Part shown: positions 25,601 to 34,893 of the stretch, piece after piece
How positions within the stretch are numbered: position 1 is the stretch's first letter
Layout: the number at the start of each line of letters is the position of its first letter
Assembly: GCA_016932255.1 (NCBI GenBank)
Contig: JAFGDE010000014.1
Coordinates: forward strand, 62,001 to 126,000
Length of the DNA: 64,000 nt
Source: Candidatus Saganbacteria bacterium
GTDB taxonomy: Bacteria; Margulisbacteria; WOR-1; O2-12-FULL-45-9
Reading direction: 5' to 3'
The notes under the pieces: model-generated
Seen by the model: only the letters and a program-made list of their open reading frames with translations
What the model was told of the DNA's origin: nothing
Database searches by the model: none
Translations under genes and position numbers: made by a program

Positions 25601-26701
25601 ATGATTAAGCGCGTTTGTGTTTTTATCTGCCTGCTGTTCATGCTGTGCTTTTGTGCGGCAGCCCAGCCGGTGACCATGGTCGGTTATTATGAGAACCTGA
25701 TCGTGGGCGGCGCGAACCGCAACGGCGATATGATGGGCGGCAACCTGGGCCGGCTGCGGCTGCGTCTGGATACGGAGCCGTGCTTTGACCTGCTGCTGCA
25801 CCTGGAGCCGGAATACGATCTTCTGGCCAAGACCAATTCTTTGCCGCTGGCCAATGTTTCAGGGCTTGACCAGCTGGTCTGGGACCGGGCCTATTTTGTC
25901 TGGCGGCTAGCCTTTGCTGATATCACGTTGGGCAAGCAGCGCATTGCCTGGGGCGCGGGCTACATCTGGAACCCGTCCGATGTCTTTAATCCTTTCACTC
26001 TCTCGTTTGCTGTTGATGATGATCAGGATAAAACACCGATTGCCCTGCGCTGTGAAATGCCGTTGGGTGCGGCCTCAGGCCTAGATATTTTCGTTGAGAC
26101 CGATGAGCCCTGGTCTGAAGGTAAAAAAGGCGCGCGGCTCCGCGGTAATTATGATATTTATGATGTTTCGCTCAGCTATGTTGACCGCGGCAGCGGTGCT
26201 TTTCAGATCGGGTTTGATACGACCGGCGAGCTGTTCACGCTGGGCATTAGGGCTGAAACAGCGCTCATCTCGGTCCCGGGCGCCAACCGTTATATCCAGA
26301 CCGTTCTGGGAGGCAACTATACTTTTGATAACGGCTGGGGCCTTGATCTGGAGTATTATTTCAACGGCTTGGGCCAGAAGAGCATGGCTGATTATGAATG
26401 GAGCAAGCTTTTAAGCGGTGACCTGTCACAGCTGGGCATGGATTATTATTATATCGGGACCAACAAGCTATTGGATGAGCTGACCGACCTGCGATTCTCG
26501 CTCCTGCTCAATGCCGATGACCTGAGCTTTATCTTTTATCCGGCCTTGTCGCACAACCTGTTCCAGAACTTTGACCTCTCACTTGAGGCGATGTTCAGCG
26601 GCGGCCAGCCCGGCAGCGAATACATGCCCACAGCAGCGGAAGACCCGAGCTATCTAATGGGCAGCAACCTGATCCTGTTGCGCGGCAGGTATAGTTTCTA
26701 A
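25601..26701 (+). CDS. outer-membrane porin-like beta-barrel protein
   Basis: 366-aa secreted protein. I start it at ATG 25601 (MIKRVCVFICLLFMLCFCAAAQP), with GAGG upstream; a longer frame from 25565 lies in the glycosyltransferase gene. After the signal peptide, repeated amphipathic strands with aromatic ends follow (RLRLRLDTEPCFDLLLHLEPEY, WGLDLEYYFNG), and it closes with LILLRGRYSF, a C-terminal Phe as in outer-membrane barrels. It may be the outer-membrane end of the LolCDE-like pathway; the function is not known. Confidence 0.8.
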   Translation: MIKRVCVFICLLFMLCFCAAAQPVTMVGYYENLIVGGANRNGDMMGGNLGRLRLRLDTEPCFDLLLHLEPEYDLLAKTNSLPLANVSGLDQLVWDRAYFVWRLAFADITLGKQRIAWGAGYIWNPSDVFNPFTLSFAVDDDQDKTPIALRCEMPLGAASGLDIFVETDEPWSEGKKGARLRGNYDIYDVSLSYVDRGSGAFQIGFDTTGELFTLGIRAETALISVPGANRYIQTVLGGNYTFDNGWGLDLEYYFNGLGQKSMADYEWSKLLSGDLSQLGMDYYYIGTNKLLDELTDLRFSLLLNADDLSFIFYPALSHNLFQNFDLSLEAMFSGGQPGSEYMPTAAEDPSYLMGSNLILLRGRYSF

Positions 26702-26739
26702 GCCCTTCGACCCCTCGACTTCGCCCGGGGCTCAGGGCT
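26701..26739. repeat. inverted-repeat element (AGCCCT...AGGGCT hairpin)
   Basis: AGCCCT at 26701-26706 pairs with AGGGCT at 26734-26739. An inner CCCC/GGGG pair (26711-26714, 26727-26730) strengthens it. It fills the gap between two convergent genes and could stop transcription both ways, although there is no U tract. Confidence 0.5.
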
Positions 26740-27316
26740 ACGCGAAAGTGCTAAAGCTTGAGGCGTCCCAGTTGGTGGGGTTGTACTTGTGATACTCCGG
26801 TTCCTTGCCTTCGATAAAAGCATTGATCATCCTGGTCAGGCGGTCAAGCTCCTTGCCGCCGATATTCTCTGATAATTTTGGTTTGCCGGTCATGATATCA
26901 ACCACGGTTACACCAACATCGCTGATGATCTTGATGTCCTCCGGTTTGACCAGACCGTTCTCTGCTTTCCAGGCGTAGAATTCCGGGTTTTTTCTGTCCC
27001 GCAAACCGATGATAAAGAGGTATTTCTGGTGATGCGCCAGGTCCTGTTCCGAAGGATAAGGCAGGCCTTTAGGATGAGTATGATAAACTCCCAAATATTC
27101 CAGTTTATGCTTGATCAGGAACTTGTAAGCCCGCTCAATATCCTCCGATGAGATACCAAACTTGTTCGTGCTTTCCTGGCTGATCTTGTTGGCAATGGGC
27201 AGCACGCCGGTGATCGTATCCTTACGGCCGCCCAGGATGCCGCCGGTCTCGTTGGGGTAGGCGCGCATGGCCTGTTTCATTATTATATTATATTGACGTT
27301 CGGTTATTTTGAACAT
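26738..27316 (-). CDS. JAMM/MPN metalloprotease domain protein
   Basis: 192-aa protein. The N-terminal 125 residues form a JAB/MPN domain with all zinc and catalytic residues: Glu23 in ETGGILGG, then H79-T-H81-P and S89/D92 in HTHPKGLPYPSEQD. Such prokaryotic proteins cleave isopeptide or peptide bonds next to ubiquitin-like or sulfur-carrier tails. The C-terminal 60 residues are an uncharacterised hydrophilic tail. No ThiS/MoaD-like or E1-like gene is adjacent, so the substrate is unknown. Confidence 0.88.
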   Translation of the reverse strand: MFKITERQYNIIMKQAMRAYPNETGGILGGRKDTITGVLPIANKISQESTNKFGISSEDIERAYKFLIKHKLEYLGVYHTHPKGLPYPSEQDLAHHQKYLFIIGLRDRKNPEFYAWKAENGLVKPEDIKIISDVGVTVVDIMTGKPKLSENIGGKELDRLTRMINAFIEGKEPEYHKYNPTNWDASSFSTFA

Positions 27317-27322
27317 GTTATT

Positions 27323-27394
27323 GGGTTCTGGGCACTAGGTTCTAGGATTGATTTTAATATAGCCAGAACCCAGTACCTAGTACCCAGAACCTAG
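27323..27394. repeat. long imperfect inverted repeat between JAMM and pyrophosphatase genes
   Basis: The left arm (27323-27346, GGGTTCTGGGCACTAGGTTC...) matches the reverse complement of the right arm (27363-27394), which itself carries alternating TACCTAG/TACCCAG units. The spacer is about 16 bases. The arms share roughly 20 of 23 positions. It lies in the only gap between divergent genes here. Confidence 0.6.
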
Positions 27395-27421
27395 ATAGAT
27401 TTTATCACAACAGAGCGTTTC

Positions 27422-27451
27422 TTGACACTCAGCTGCAACGTAGCATATAAT
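27422..27451 (+). promoter_or_regulatory. consensus sigma-70 promoter of hppA
   Basis: TTGACA (27422-27427) and TATAAT (27446-27451) with an 18-base spacer, then a 40-base leader with GAAAGGGG before ATG 27498. It is the most canonical promoter in the window, consistent with strong expression. Confidence 0.75.
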
Positions 27452-27497
27452 GGCGGTTTGGTTTGGTCATTTATGAAAATGAAAGGGGAAAAACATC

Positions 27498-29504
27498 ATG
27501 GATCTTTGGATAATCCTGGTCGGTCTGCTGGGTCTGGGTTACGCGCTGTATCTTTTCTGGAGTATCGCCCGCACAGAGGTGCGCTCGGAGCGCATGAACG
27601 AGATCGCGGCCGCGATCCACAAAGGCGCCATGGCTTATCTCAAGCGGCAATATCTCAGCTTGAGCGTTTTCATGGCGGTCGTCTTCCTCGCGATGGTGGT
27701 CTTTATCGGTTGGCAGATTGCTCTGGCCTATATCGCGGGCGGTCTTTTCTCCATGCTGGCCGGCTTCATCGGCATGAGTGCCGCGACCAAGGCCAATGTC
27801 CGGACCGCGGCGGCCGCGGGCACCTATAACCAGGGCAAATCCCTCGGTACCGCTTTTATGGGTGGAGCGGTCATGGGCATGTCCATCGCCAGTCTCGGCA
27901 TCATCGGGCTGGGCCTTATCTGGCTGTTGATCCCAGATCTTAAGACCAAAGCCCTGGTCGTTTCAGGTTTTTCCATGGGCGCTTCCTCAATCGCCCTGTT
28001 CGCCAGGGTAGGCGGCGGCATCTATACCAAGTCAGCTGACGTGGGCGCTGATCTGGTCGGTAAAGTTGAGGCCGGCATCCCTGAGGACGATCCGCGCAAC
28101 CCGGCAGTCATTGCTGACAACGTGGGCGATAACGTCGGCGACGTCGCCGGCATGGGCGCTGACCTGTTCGAGTCATATGTTGGTTCTGTTGTAGCAACGA
28201 TGGCACTAGGCGTACTAATGACCCCATCAACGTTGAACTGGATGCTCCTGCCGCTAGTCCTGATCGTGGTCGGCGCGGTCGCTTCTTTTATCGGCACGCT
28301 GTTCATCAAGCTGATCCAGAACGCCGACCCGGCTGCGGCGCTTAACTATGCTACTTATGTGGCCGGCGGCCTGTTCATAGTGGCGGCTTTCTTTGTGGTC
28401 AACTGGCTGCTGCCCGGCAACCTGGGCGTTTTCTGGGCTATTCTCTCCGGTATCCTGGTCGGCGTGGCCATCGGCAAATTTTCCGAATACTATACTTCCG
28501 GCAAGACCGTCAAGGAACTGGCCAAGTCCTGCGAGACCGGCCCGGCTACTAATATCATCAGCGGCATTGCTATCGGTATGCGCAGTACGGCTCTGCCGAT
28601 CCTTTCGATCTGTGTCGCTTTGCTCATCTCTTATCATTTCGTTGGCCTTTACGGCGTTGCTATTGCCGCGGTCGGCATGCTGGGGACCATCGGCATCATT
28701 ATGTCAGTTGATGCTTACGGCCCGATCGCTGACAACGCCGGAGGCATCGTGACCATGGCTGAACTGCCGCCAGAGGCCAGGAAGATTACCGACAAGCTCG
28801 ATTCTCTGGGCAATACGACCGCTGCCATTGGCAAGGGTTTTGCCATCGGCTCGGCCGCCCTGACCGCTTTGGCCCTGTTTGCTGCTTATACCCAAACCGT
28901 CGGCATCAACAGCATTAACCTGCTTGAGATTACGGTCGTGGTCGGCTTTTTCATCGGTGCCTTGATGCCGTTCCTCTTCTCGGCCCTGACCATGCAGGCG
29001 GTTGGCCGGGCGGCTTACGCCATGGTCGAAGAAGTCCGGCGCCAGTTCAAGGAGATCGCTGGTCTAATGGAGAACAAAGCTAAACCGGATATCGAGCGCT
29101 GTGTTGATATCTCGACCAAATCAGCGCTCAAAGAGATGCTGATTCCGGGCATTATGGCCGTTATCGTGCCACTGCTGGTCGGGTTGTTGCTCGGTCCGAC
29201 CGCTCTAGGCGGTTTCCTGGCCGGTTCATTGGGCACCGGGGTTCTGCTAGCGATCATGATGGCCAACAGCGGTGGGGCTTGGGACAACGCTAAGAAATTG
29301 ATCGAGGACGGATATCTTGGCGGCAAAGGCACGCCGGTGCACGCGGCCGCGGTCGTGGGCGATACGGTCGGTGATCCATTCAAGGATACTTCCGGGCCTT
29401 CGATCAACATCCTGCTCAAGTTGATGTCGGTCGTTTCGCTGGTCTTTGGACCGGTCATTGCCAAATTCTATCCGGTGATCATGTCGGCCTTGCATCTAAA
29501 ATGA
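27498..29504 (+). CDS. hppA: membrane-bound ion-pumping pyrophosphatase, K+-dependent type
   Basis: 668-aa enzyme with about 16 helices that couples pyrophosphate hydrolysis to H+ or Na+ export. The Mg-PPi site appears as [18 protein letters not shown] and [22 protein letters not shown], and again near the C-terminus as [31 protein letters not shown] (about residues 438-453) carries Ala where K+-independent enzymes carry Lys, marking the K+-dependent subfamily. Whether it pumps H+ or Na+ depends on the position of a gate glutamate I cannot place with certainty. It overlaps acyP by four bases. Confidence 0.96.
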   Translation: MDLWIILVGLLGLGYALYLFWSIARTEVRSERMNEIAAAIHKGAMAYLKRQYLSLSVFMAVVFLAMVVFIGWQIALAYIAGGLFSMLAGFIGMSAATKANVRTAAAAGTYNQGKSLGTAFMGGAVMGMSIASLGIIGLGLIWLLIPDLKTKALVVSGFSMGASSIALFARVGGGIYTKSADVGADLVGKVEAGIPEDDPRNPAVIADNVGDNVGDVAGMGADLFESYVGSVVATMALGVLMTPSTLNWMLLPLVLIVVGAVASFIGTLFIKLIQNADPAAALNYATYVAGGLFIVAAFFVVNWLLPGNLGVFWAILSGILVGVAIGKFSEYYTSGKTVKELAKSCETGPATNIISGIAIGMRSTALPILSICVALLISYHFVGLYGVAIAAVGMLGTIGIIMSVDAYGPIADNAGGIVTMAELPPEARKITDKLDSLGNTTAAIGKGFAIGSAALTALALFAAYTQTVGINSINLLEITVVVGFFIGALMPFLFSALTMQAVGRAAYAMVEEVRRQFKEIAGLMENKAKPDIERCVDISTKSALKEMLIPGIMAVIVPLLVGLLLGPTALGGFLAGSLGTGVLLAIMMANSGGAWDNAKKLIEDGYLGGKGTPVHAAAVVGDTVGDPFKDTSGPSINILLKLMSVVSLVFGPVIAKFYPVIMSALHLK

Positions 29505-29770
29505 AACGGCTCCATGTCCACTATACTGGTTTTGTCCAGGGAGTGGGCTTTCGTTTCACCGCAGTGGATGTGGCGCAGAAGCATGGCTTAAGCGGCTGGG
29601 TGCGCAACCTGCCTGATGGTCGGGTCGAGTTCCTGGCTGAAGGAGAAGAAGACAAGCTCCGCAGCTGTCTCAATGACCTTGATTCTCGTTTAGGCCGGAA
29701 CATCAGGGATAAACAGGTCAATTGGGAACCGGCAACAGGCCAGTTTCAGGGTTTTCACGTGGCATTTTAG
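29501..29770 (+). CDS. acyP: acylphosphatase
   Basis: 89-aa alpha/beta sandwich enzyme that hydrolyses carboxyl-phosphate bonds such as acetyl-phosphate. The family start [14 protein letters not shown] contains the catalytic Arg (GFRF), and the catalytic Asn is in [15 protein letters not shown] 29501 overlaps the hppA stop (ATGA), so translation is coupled to the pyrophosphatase. Its last 53 bases overlap the convergent beta-lactamase-like gene. Confidence 0.94.
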   Translation: MKRLHVHYTGFVQGVGFRFTAVDVAQKHGLSGWVRNLPDGRVEFLAEGEEDKLRSCLNDLDSRLGRNIRDKQVNWEPATGQFQGFHVAF

Positions 29771-30641
29771 CCGGTTCATCTTCACCGGTAAATATCTTGT
29801 AGACCAGTTGGGAAATATCCCTGATCAGGTCCTGAGCAGCATTTTTATCTTCCAGGCCGAAAGTGAAAACGGACAGGATGTAATCTCCAGCCGGAGAATA
29901 GATGATCCCGGCATTGTTCATCACTTTATTATGATTGCCGGTTTTATCGGCTACCATGGTCCCTGCCGGCAGGCCCCGGCGCAAGCCCCAGCGATAGCGC
30001 TGCTGTTTCAGATAGCCCAGCATTTCTGCCCTGGCTTCGCTGGAAAAGGTCGGCCCATCCTGGATCCTGGCCAGCAGATAAGCGGTATCAGCGGGTGAGG
30101 CCGTATTGGCAGCTTCGCTGGTCGGCTCAAGCAGCATGGTTGGGTCGGTGATGCTGATCGAGCAGAGGCTAAGGCCGTTGTTCATATAGGCATTGATATT
30201 CTCCAGGCCGACACGCTTGACCAGCATGTGGCTGGCGGTATTGTCGGAACTGACGATCATCAGACGCGCCAGGTCGCGCAGTCGATACTGTCTTTTTGTC
30301 CTGATCCATCTGAGCAGGCCTGAGCCGCCGACCTTGTCTTCATCCTGCAGTTCGATCGTTTCGTCAAGGTCAAGGGCATTGATCTCGCTCAGATGATAAA
30401 CCGTTGCCATGACCGGCAGCTTGGCGATCGAGGCAGCAGGGAATTTCCAGCGGCCATTGATCTGCAGCTCTCTACCGCTCTCAAGGTCGATAAAACAGAT
30501 GCCGACCTGGTTGGGGTAGGCTGAGATGAGCTGGTGCAGCTCCTTGTCCAGCTTGATCAGCTTGGTTGCGCTGAACTGGGCAAGGCTTTCGCCGGCAAAC
30601 AGGCAGGACAGGCAGAGGACCAGGCAGAGCGAGCGCAACAT
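29718..30641 (-). CDS. secreted class A-type serine beta-lactamase-like protein
   Basis: 307-aa protein with an N-terminal signal sequence ([18 protein letters not shown]). The active-site motifs are S71-I-A-K74, S132-D-N134 and K233-T-G235. The omega-loop region has [10 protein letters not shown], keeping Glu172-Pro in a class A-like position but not the usual Asn four residues on, so hydrolysis of beta-lactams is uncertain; a peptidoglycan peptidase role is possible. The 20-residue tail after residue 285 is Pro/Glu-rich and overlaps the acyP gene. The start has no ribosome-binding site but a TATAAT seven bases upstream. Confidence 0.82.
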   Translation of the reverse strand: MLRSLCLVLCLSCLFAGESLAQFSATKLIKLDKELHQLISAYPNQVGICFIDLESGRELQINGRWKFPAASIAKLPVMATVYHLSEINALDLDETIELQDEDKVGGSGLLRWIRTKRQYRLRDLARLMIVSSDNTASHMLVKRVGLENINAYMNNGLSLCSISITDPTMLLEPTSEAANTASPADTAYLLARIQDGPTFSSEARAEMLGYLKQQRYRWGLRRGLPAGTMVADKTGNHNKVMNNAGIIYSPAGDYILSVFTFGLEDKNAAQDLIRDISQLVYKIFTGEDEPAKMPRENPETGLLPVPN

Positions 30642-30648
30642 GGAAGTA

Positions 30649-30654
30649 ATTATA
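30649..30654 (-). promoter_or_regulatory. -10 box (TATAAT) next to the beta-lactamase-like start
   Basis: On the minus strand TATAAT ends seven bases before ATG 30641, with no ribosome-binding site in between, which predicts a leaderless mRNA. No clear -35 is seen. Confidence 0.4.
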
Positions 30655-30687
30655 GCACGAACCTGGCCTTCGACCGCCCTTATACTG

Positions 30688-30693
30688 TATAAT
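30688..30693 (+). promoter_or_regulatory. -10 box (TATAAT) before the large barrel gene
   Basis: TATAAT lies 15 bases before ATG 30709. No strong -35 is seen, and the start has no good Shine-Dalgarno sequence. Confidence 0.4.
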
Positions 30694-30708
30694 GATTGAT
30701 GCTCTTCA

Positions 30709-33700
30709 ATGCCTTATCATTCAAGGAATTTGGCAATATTCATTCTGTTTTTAGTGCTGGTTTCCGTTGCGGCCGCGGCTGCGGAGAACGCTGGTTTGTA
30801 CTATGAGCAGGCCATCTACACAGATGATTATGCCCTGAGCTTTTTTCCGGTTTATCCGGCTGTGATCGGCGGCCCAGCGACCCTCAGGCTCAGGACCTTT
30901 TCACCGGCCATGAAAGTGACCCTGATCTCCGATCGTTTCAAGCGTATCGATATGGTCTATCGTGACGGCCACTGGTGGGGCCAGTTCAAGATCCCGGAAG
31001 ACTATCAGTCAGGCGGCCACTTCTTTACTGTTTGGATCAAGAGCGCGGCCTTTGATCCTCACGGCATAAGGCCGGTCTGGAACAAGAGCGTTGTCTGGTA
31101 TAAGGCCTTGCACAAAGAGGAGCCGCAAAGTGCCCTGAAATCCGGCGAGGCATTGCCTCTGCCGCCGGGGATAAGCGCTGAGGCAAAAGAACCATTGCCC
31201 CAACTGCCGGGGGAGCTGGTCAACCTGGCGGTAGTTGAGCCGGTCTCAGCTTCCGGCCTGACGATCAAAGGCAGCCAGGTGATGGCTTTCAGGTCGCGGT
31301 CAGTGTCAGGTTCAAAAGAAGGCGAGGCAGAAGGCACTGCTCAAAGCCGGGAAGAGACCCTGAGAATAAACATTTCCGGGCAGGCAGCTGAGACCGAGAT
31401 CGAGGCTTCTTTATTCCGTTCTTCAGCCAGCGGCGTTTCCCAGGTGGCAGAGCGGGAAGAGAATATCTCGATCCTGCTGCGCCACGGCAGCTATGAGGCT
31501 TATCTGGGGGATTTTACTGCTGATCTGAACGAAACCGAGTTCACCCGGCTGGATAAAGTGCTGCAAGGCGGCTGGCTCAAGGGCGATCTGGGCGGCTGGG
31601 GTTTCCAGACGCTTTATTCTTCTCCCAAAGGCCGGTCCGAATATCAACGGATGTATGGCGACAATACTCAAGGGCCGTATTCTCTAAGTTCTTCGCCAGC
31701 GGTGATCAACAGCGAACAGGTCAGTGTTGACGGCTTGCGCCAGGAACGCGGCAATGATTATACGATCGATTATCAGGCCGGCACGGTCCGCTTCCTTAAC
31801 CGGGTGATCGACCGCCGCTCGATCATCGAAGTGCGTTATGACCGGCGCGAAACTATTTATCAGCACTCGACTTATGGCCTGCGACTGTTCAGCCGGCCGA
31901 AGCCGGACCTCAAACTGGGCCTGACCTATCTTAATGATTCCGACAGCCTGACGGATGCGCAGTCCATCCGCTCGAGCATGAGCCAGGAGGCGGTTGATCC
32001 GCAGGGCCATTGGGTTTTGGGCGGCGATGCCAGCTATGTCAGCGAACCGATCACGGTCTTGGCTGAAGCGGCTTATTCCGTCAGAGATCTCGACCTTCTG
32101 TCTGCGGGCACGAGCCTGGAGACCGGCCGGGCAGGCAAGCTCAGTTTAAGCTCAGTGCTTGGGCCTCTCAGTATAAGCGGGCATGTCAAACGCGTCGGCC
32201 CCAAGTTTGCGCCGATCGCAGAAGCCGATCCGCAGCAGGATGTCTTAAACTACGGCGCTGGCTTCAGTTACCGTCCAGGCCCGGTCTTTGGCCTGAGCGC
32301 TGATCACGAGCAGGAAAACTTCCAGCAGTCAGGTATTGAATATAATAATCTTTATAAGCGGGCGCGGTTGCGCTTGACGCCCGCTGGCTTGCCCGACCTC
32401 TTTTACGATCATTCCGAATCAGACGAAAGCAATGATCCTGTCAGCGGCAGTTTGATCAGGCGGGCGATCACGCGTGATTCAGCGGAACTGCGCCACCGCT
32501 TCGGGCCGTTATCGGCCAGTCTCAAAGGCAGCTTGGAAGAGTGGCTGCGTCAGTCGCCTTCCCTGGAAGTAACGGATTACCGGCGGCTGGACCTGGGCCT
32601 GGCCACCCTGGGCAACGATCAGGCAAGGTTAAGCTCCAATCTGGAGCTGGAACAGCGCCAAGAGCCTGACGGCACTGAGCCGGACAAGCGCACTTACGAT
32701 CTCAAGCTGACGCTGTCGCCTGACGAGAACTTCTTCTGGTCATCTGCCTGGCAGTCGATCGATGACTCGGCTGAGGGTTTGACCAGCGTGCTTGATTTGG
32801 CGTTCAAGGCCAGGCTGCATCCGGCCTTGAAACTGGAAGGCAAATATACGATCAATAGCCTGGTCGATGATCTGCCGGCAACGGTTGAGGCAGTAGCCAA
32901 GCAATCGGGTTCATTGTCCTTTGATCTCAGGCCGTCGCGGCAGTTCCGTTTGCGCTATCTGTTCAAGCCTAATTTCACGACGATCCTGCGCACCGGCACG
33001 CTCAGCTATAATAATGAGCAGCAGCGGGCGGAGTTCAACTATCTGCCGAATAAGTATCTGATGTTCGGTTTGATCGGCCGGCTGGGCCGGAATTATTCGG
33101 TCGATCCATATGACTATCCGGACTATTCGGCCAAGAACACTTCCAGCGACATGGACTCAACGCTTTACACGATCAAGATCGCTCCCTGGCCGATCGTTTC
33201 AACAGAACTCAATTTTTTCCGGGAGCAAACTTTAAGCCAGACACTGGCCTCGACCCAGGAACCGTATAGCTATGTTCCCGGCCGGGCTCAACAGGGGAGG
33301 TTCGATGTTTCACTTAAGACATCTGTGACAGAGCGATTCTATGTTGACTCAAGCTACAGTTTTGAGCGCATCCAGGAATCAAGCGGGGAAAGTTGCGCCA
33401 ACCTGGCCGATAATAAAACCTATACTGCCGCGCTCAAGGGCAGTTGGAACTATTCTGATAACTGGACATTCTCTTTGCTCAGTTCTTTCAGCCGGACAAC
33501 TGATTATCTGCTTTCCAGAGTGACCTATACGCTGACGCCCGGCCTTGAGATCGTTTACCGCCAGGGAGAACGGCTGCGCCTCGATCTGGGCTATACCCAT
33601 GCCAGGTCATATGCCGGCGCTGAGACCCGGGTGGATACTTTTACCTTCAAGACAAGATATTCGGTCAGCGATTATGTCAGACTTAATCTTTTAGCCCAGC

Positions 33701-33768
33701 AGGAAAATAGCTCGGCGCCCGATTACCGGCTGACCGATATCAGCGGCAACGTTGAGATCAGGCTCTAG
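30709..33768 (+). CDS. large outer-membrane beta-barrel protein, 1019 aa
   Basis: Secreted protein with signal peptide LAIFILFLVLVSVAAAAAEN. Residues 30-140 look like an immunoglobulin-type beta domain (ATLRLRTFSPAMKVTLISD, VYRDGHWWGQFKIPED). From about 210 to the end the sequence alternates short beta strands and acidic loops, with VDGLRQERGNDYTIDYQAGTVRFLN near 345, a small inserted domain often seen in such proteins, and closes with YRLTDISGNVEIRL. No TonB box or plug is recognised. It could be a translocon or surface-scaffold barrel; the cargo is unknown. It is monocistronic. Confidence 0.78.
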   Translation: MPYHSRNLAIFILFLVLVSVAAAAAENAGLYYEQAIYTDDYALSFFPVYPAVIGGPATLRLRTFSPAMKVTLISDRFKRIDMVYRDGHWWGQFKIPEDYQSGGHFFTVWIKSAAFDPHGIRPVWNKSVVWYKALHKEEPQSALKSGEALPLPPGISAEAKEPLPQLPGELVNLAVVEPVSASGLTIKGSQVMAFRSRSVSGSKEGEAEGTAQSREETLRINISGQAAETEIEASLFRSSASGVSQVAEREENISILLRHGSYEAYLGDFTADLNETEFTRLDKVLQGGWLKGDLGGWGFQTLYSSPKGRSEYQRMYGDNTQGPYSLSSSPAVINSEQVSVDGLRQERGNDYTIDYQAGTVRFLNRVIDRRSIIEVRYDRRETIYQHSTYGLRLFSRPKPDLKLGLTYLNDSDSLTDAQSIRSSMSQEAVDPQGHWVLGGDASYVSEPITVLAEAAYSVRDLDLLSAGTSLETGRAGKLSLSSVLGPLSISGHVKRVGPKFAPIAEADPQQDVLNYGAGFSYRPGPVFGLSADHEQENFQQSGIEYNNLYKRARLRLTPAGLPDLFYDHSESDESNDPVSGSLIRRAITRDSAELRHRFGPLSASLKGSLEEWLRQSPSLEVTDYRRLDLGLATLGNDQARLSSNLELEQRQEPDGTEPDKRTYDLKLTLSPDENFFWSSAWQSIDDSAEGLTSVLDLAFKARLHPALKLEGKYTINSLVDDLPATVEAVAKQSGSLSFDLRPSRQFRLRYLFKPNFTTILRTGTLSYNNEQQRAEFNYLPNKYLMFGLIGRLGRNYSVDPYDYPDYSAKNTSSDMDSTLYTIKIAPWPIVSTELNFFREQTLSQTLASTQEPYSYVPGRAQQGRFDVSLKTSVTERFYVDSSYSFERIQESSGESCANLADNKTYTAALKGSWNYSDNWTFSLLSSFSRTTDYLLSRVTYTLTPGLEIVYRQGERLRLDLGYTHARSYAGAETRVDTFTFKTRYSVSDYVRLNLLAQQENSSAPDYRLTDISGNVEIRL

Positions 33769-33801
33769 CGCCTCTGCCTTTTAAATCAAGGTTTTCCGTG
33801 A

Positions 33802-33807
33802 TAGAAT
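33802..33807 (+). promoter_or_regulatory. extended -10 (TGATAGAAT) of ruvC
   Basis: TAGAAT with a TG one base upstream ends seven bases before ATG 33815. There is no ribosome-binding site, which predicts a leaderless ruvCA message. Confidence 0.45.
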
Positions 33808-33814
33808 ACTTTTA

Positions 33815-34297
33815 ATGCTTACCTTAGGCATTGATCCAGGAACAGCCACCACAGGCTTCGGGCTGGTCTCTGAACAAGGGGACAGGCTGGTCTTTGTCGA
33901 TCACGGTGTTATCCGCACTCCCAAGACCGATACTTCCCAGGCCAGACTGCGCAAGATCTATCTTGAGCTTAGGAAGCTCATCAATACCTATAAGCCCAGG
34001 ATAATCGCGGTCGAAAAGCTGTTCTTTGGCGTTAATTCCAAGACAGCCATAGCTGTGGGCCAGGCGCGGGGCATGAGCCTCTTGGCAGCGGCCGAACAAA
34101 AAGTGCCGGTCGCGGAATATTCGCCGCTCCAGGTCAAAATGGCAGTGACCGGCTATGGCAAAGCTGACAAAAAGCAGGTCCAGCAGATGGTCAAGACATT
34201 GCTCAAGCTCGATGACCTGCCCAGACCAGATGACGCGGCTGACGCCCTGGCCATTGCGATCTGCCATTTACACTCTTACAGACTGGCAAGCTTATGA
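33815..34297 (+). CDS. ruvC: Holliday junction resolvase RuvC
   Basis: 160-aa endonuclease that cuts four-way junctions. Catalytic acids are in LGIDPGTATTGFG (Asp), AVEKLFFGVN (Glu) and the C-terminal DDAADALAIAICH pair. Length and motif spacing are standard. It overlaps ruvA by four bases (ATGA). ruvB is not in the window. Confidence 0.97.
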   Translation: MLTLGIDPGTATTGFGLVSEQGDRLVFVDHGVIRTPKTDTSQARLRKIYLELRKLINTYKPRIIAVEKLFFGVNSKTAIAVGQARGMSLLAAAEQKVPVAEYSPLQVKMAVTGYGKADKKQVQQMVKTLLKLDDLPRPDDAADALAIAICHLHSYRLASL

Positions 34298-34893
34298 TCT
34301 CCCATCTCAAAGGCACTTTAGAGCATATCGATAAGAATCACCTGGTCATTGACGTGGGCAATATCGGCTATCAGGTCTTTGTTTCCGGCGGCACGCTGGC
34401 ACGACTGCCCAAGATCGGCGACAATCTTCATCTTTATACTTATCAGGTCGTGCGCGAGGACGATATTTCGCTTTACGGTTTCCTGACCAAAGAGGAGCGC
34501 AACCTGTTCCGCCTCCTGCTCAGCGTCAGCGGCATCGGGCCCAAGGCCTCGATGGCGATAATCTCCGCTTTCCCTATCGATAAGATCGTTGCTGCCATCA
34601 CCCAGGCTGATGTGGACCTGATCTCGACGGTGCCCGGCATCGGCAAGAAGACCGCGCAGAAGCTGGTCATCGAACTGAAGGAGAAGGTGGCCAAAGCCTA
34701 CGCGATCAAGCCGGCTGACACGGCGGTCGGCATTAAAGGCGATCAGCCCGTGATCCAGGACGCGATCGCGGCCCTGATCTCGCTGGGCTACAGCCCGCGC
34801 GAGGCCAGGGAGACCATCCTCAAGTCGGATATCGATCTTTCCTCGGGCAATGTCGAAGCCATCCTCAAGCAGGCGTTAAAAAGCCTGGTCTAA
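34294..34893 (+). CDS. ruvA: Holliday junction branch-migration protein RuvA
   Basis: 199-aa junction-binding subunit. Domain I begins MISHLKGTLEHIDKNHLVIDVGNIGYQV; two helix-hairpin-helix motifs follow (LLSVSGIGPKASMAI and ISTVPGIGKKTAQKLVIEL); domain III (about 150-199) has ALISLGYSPREARE. The end overlaps the convergent yqeG-like gene by four bases. Confidence 0.97.
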   Translation: MISHLKGTLEHIDKNHLVIDVGNIGYQVFVSGGTLARLPKIGDNLHLYTYQVVREDDISLYGFLTKEERNLFRLLLSVSGIGPKASMAIISAFPIDKIVAAITQADVDLISTVPGIGKKTAQKLVIELKEKVAKAYAIKPADTAVGIKGDQPVIQDAIAALISLGYSPREARETILKSDIDLSSGNVEAILKQALKSLV

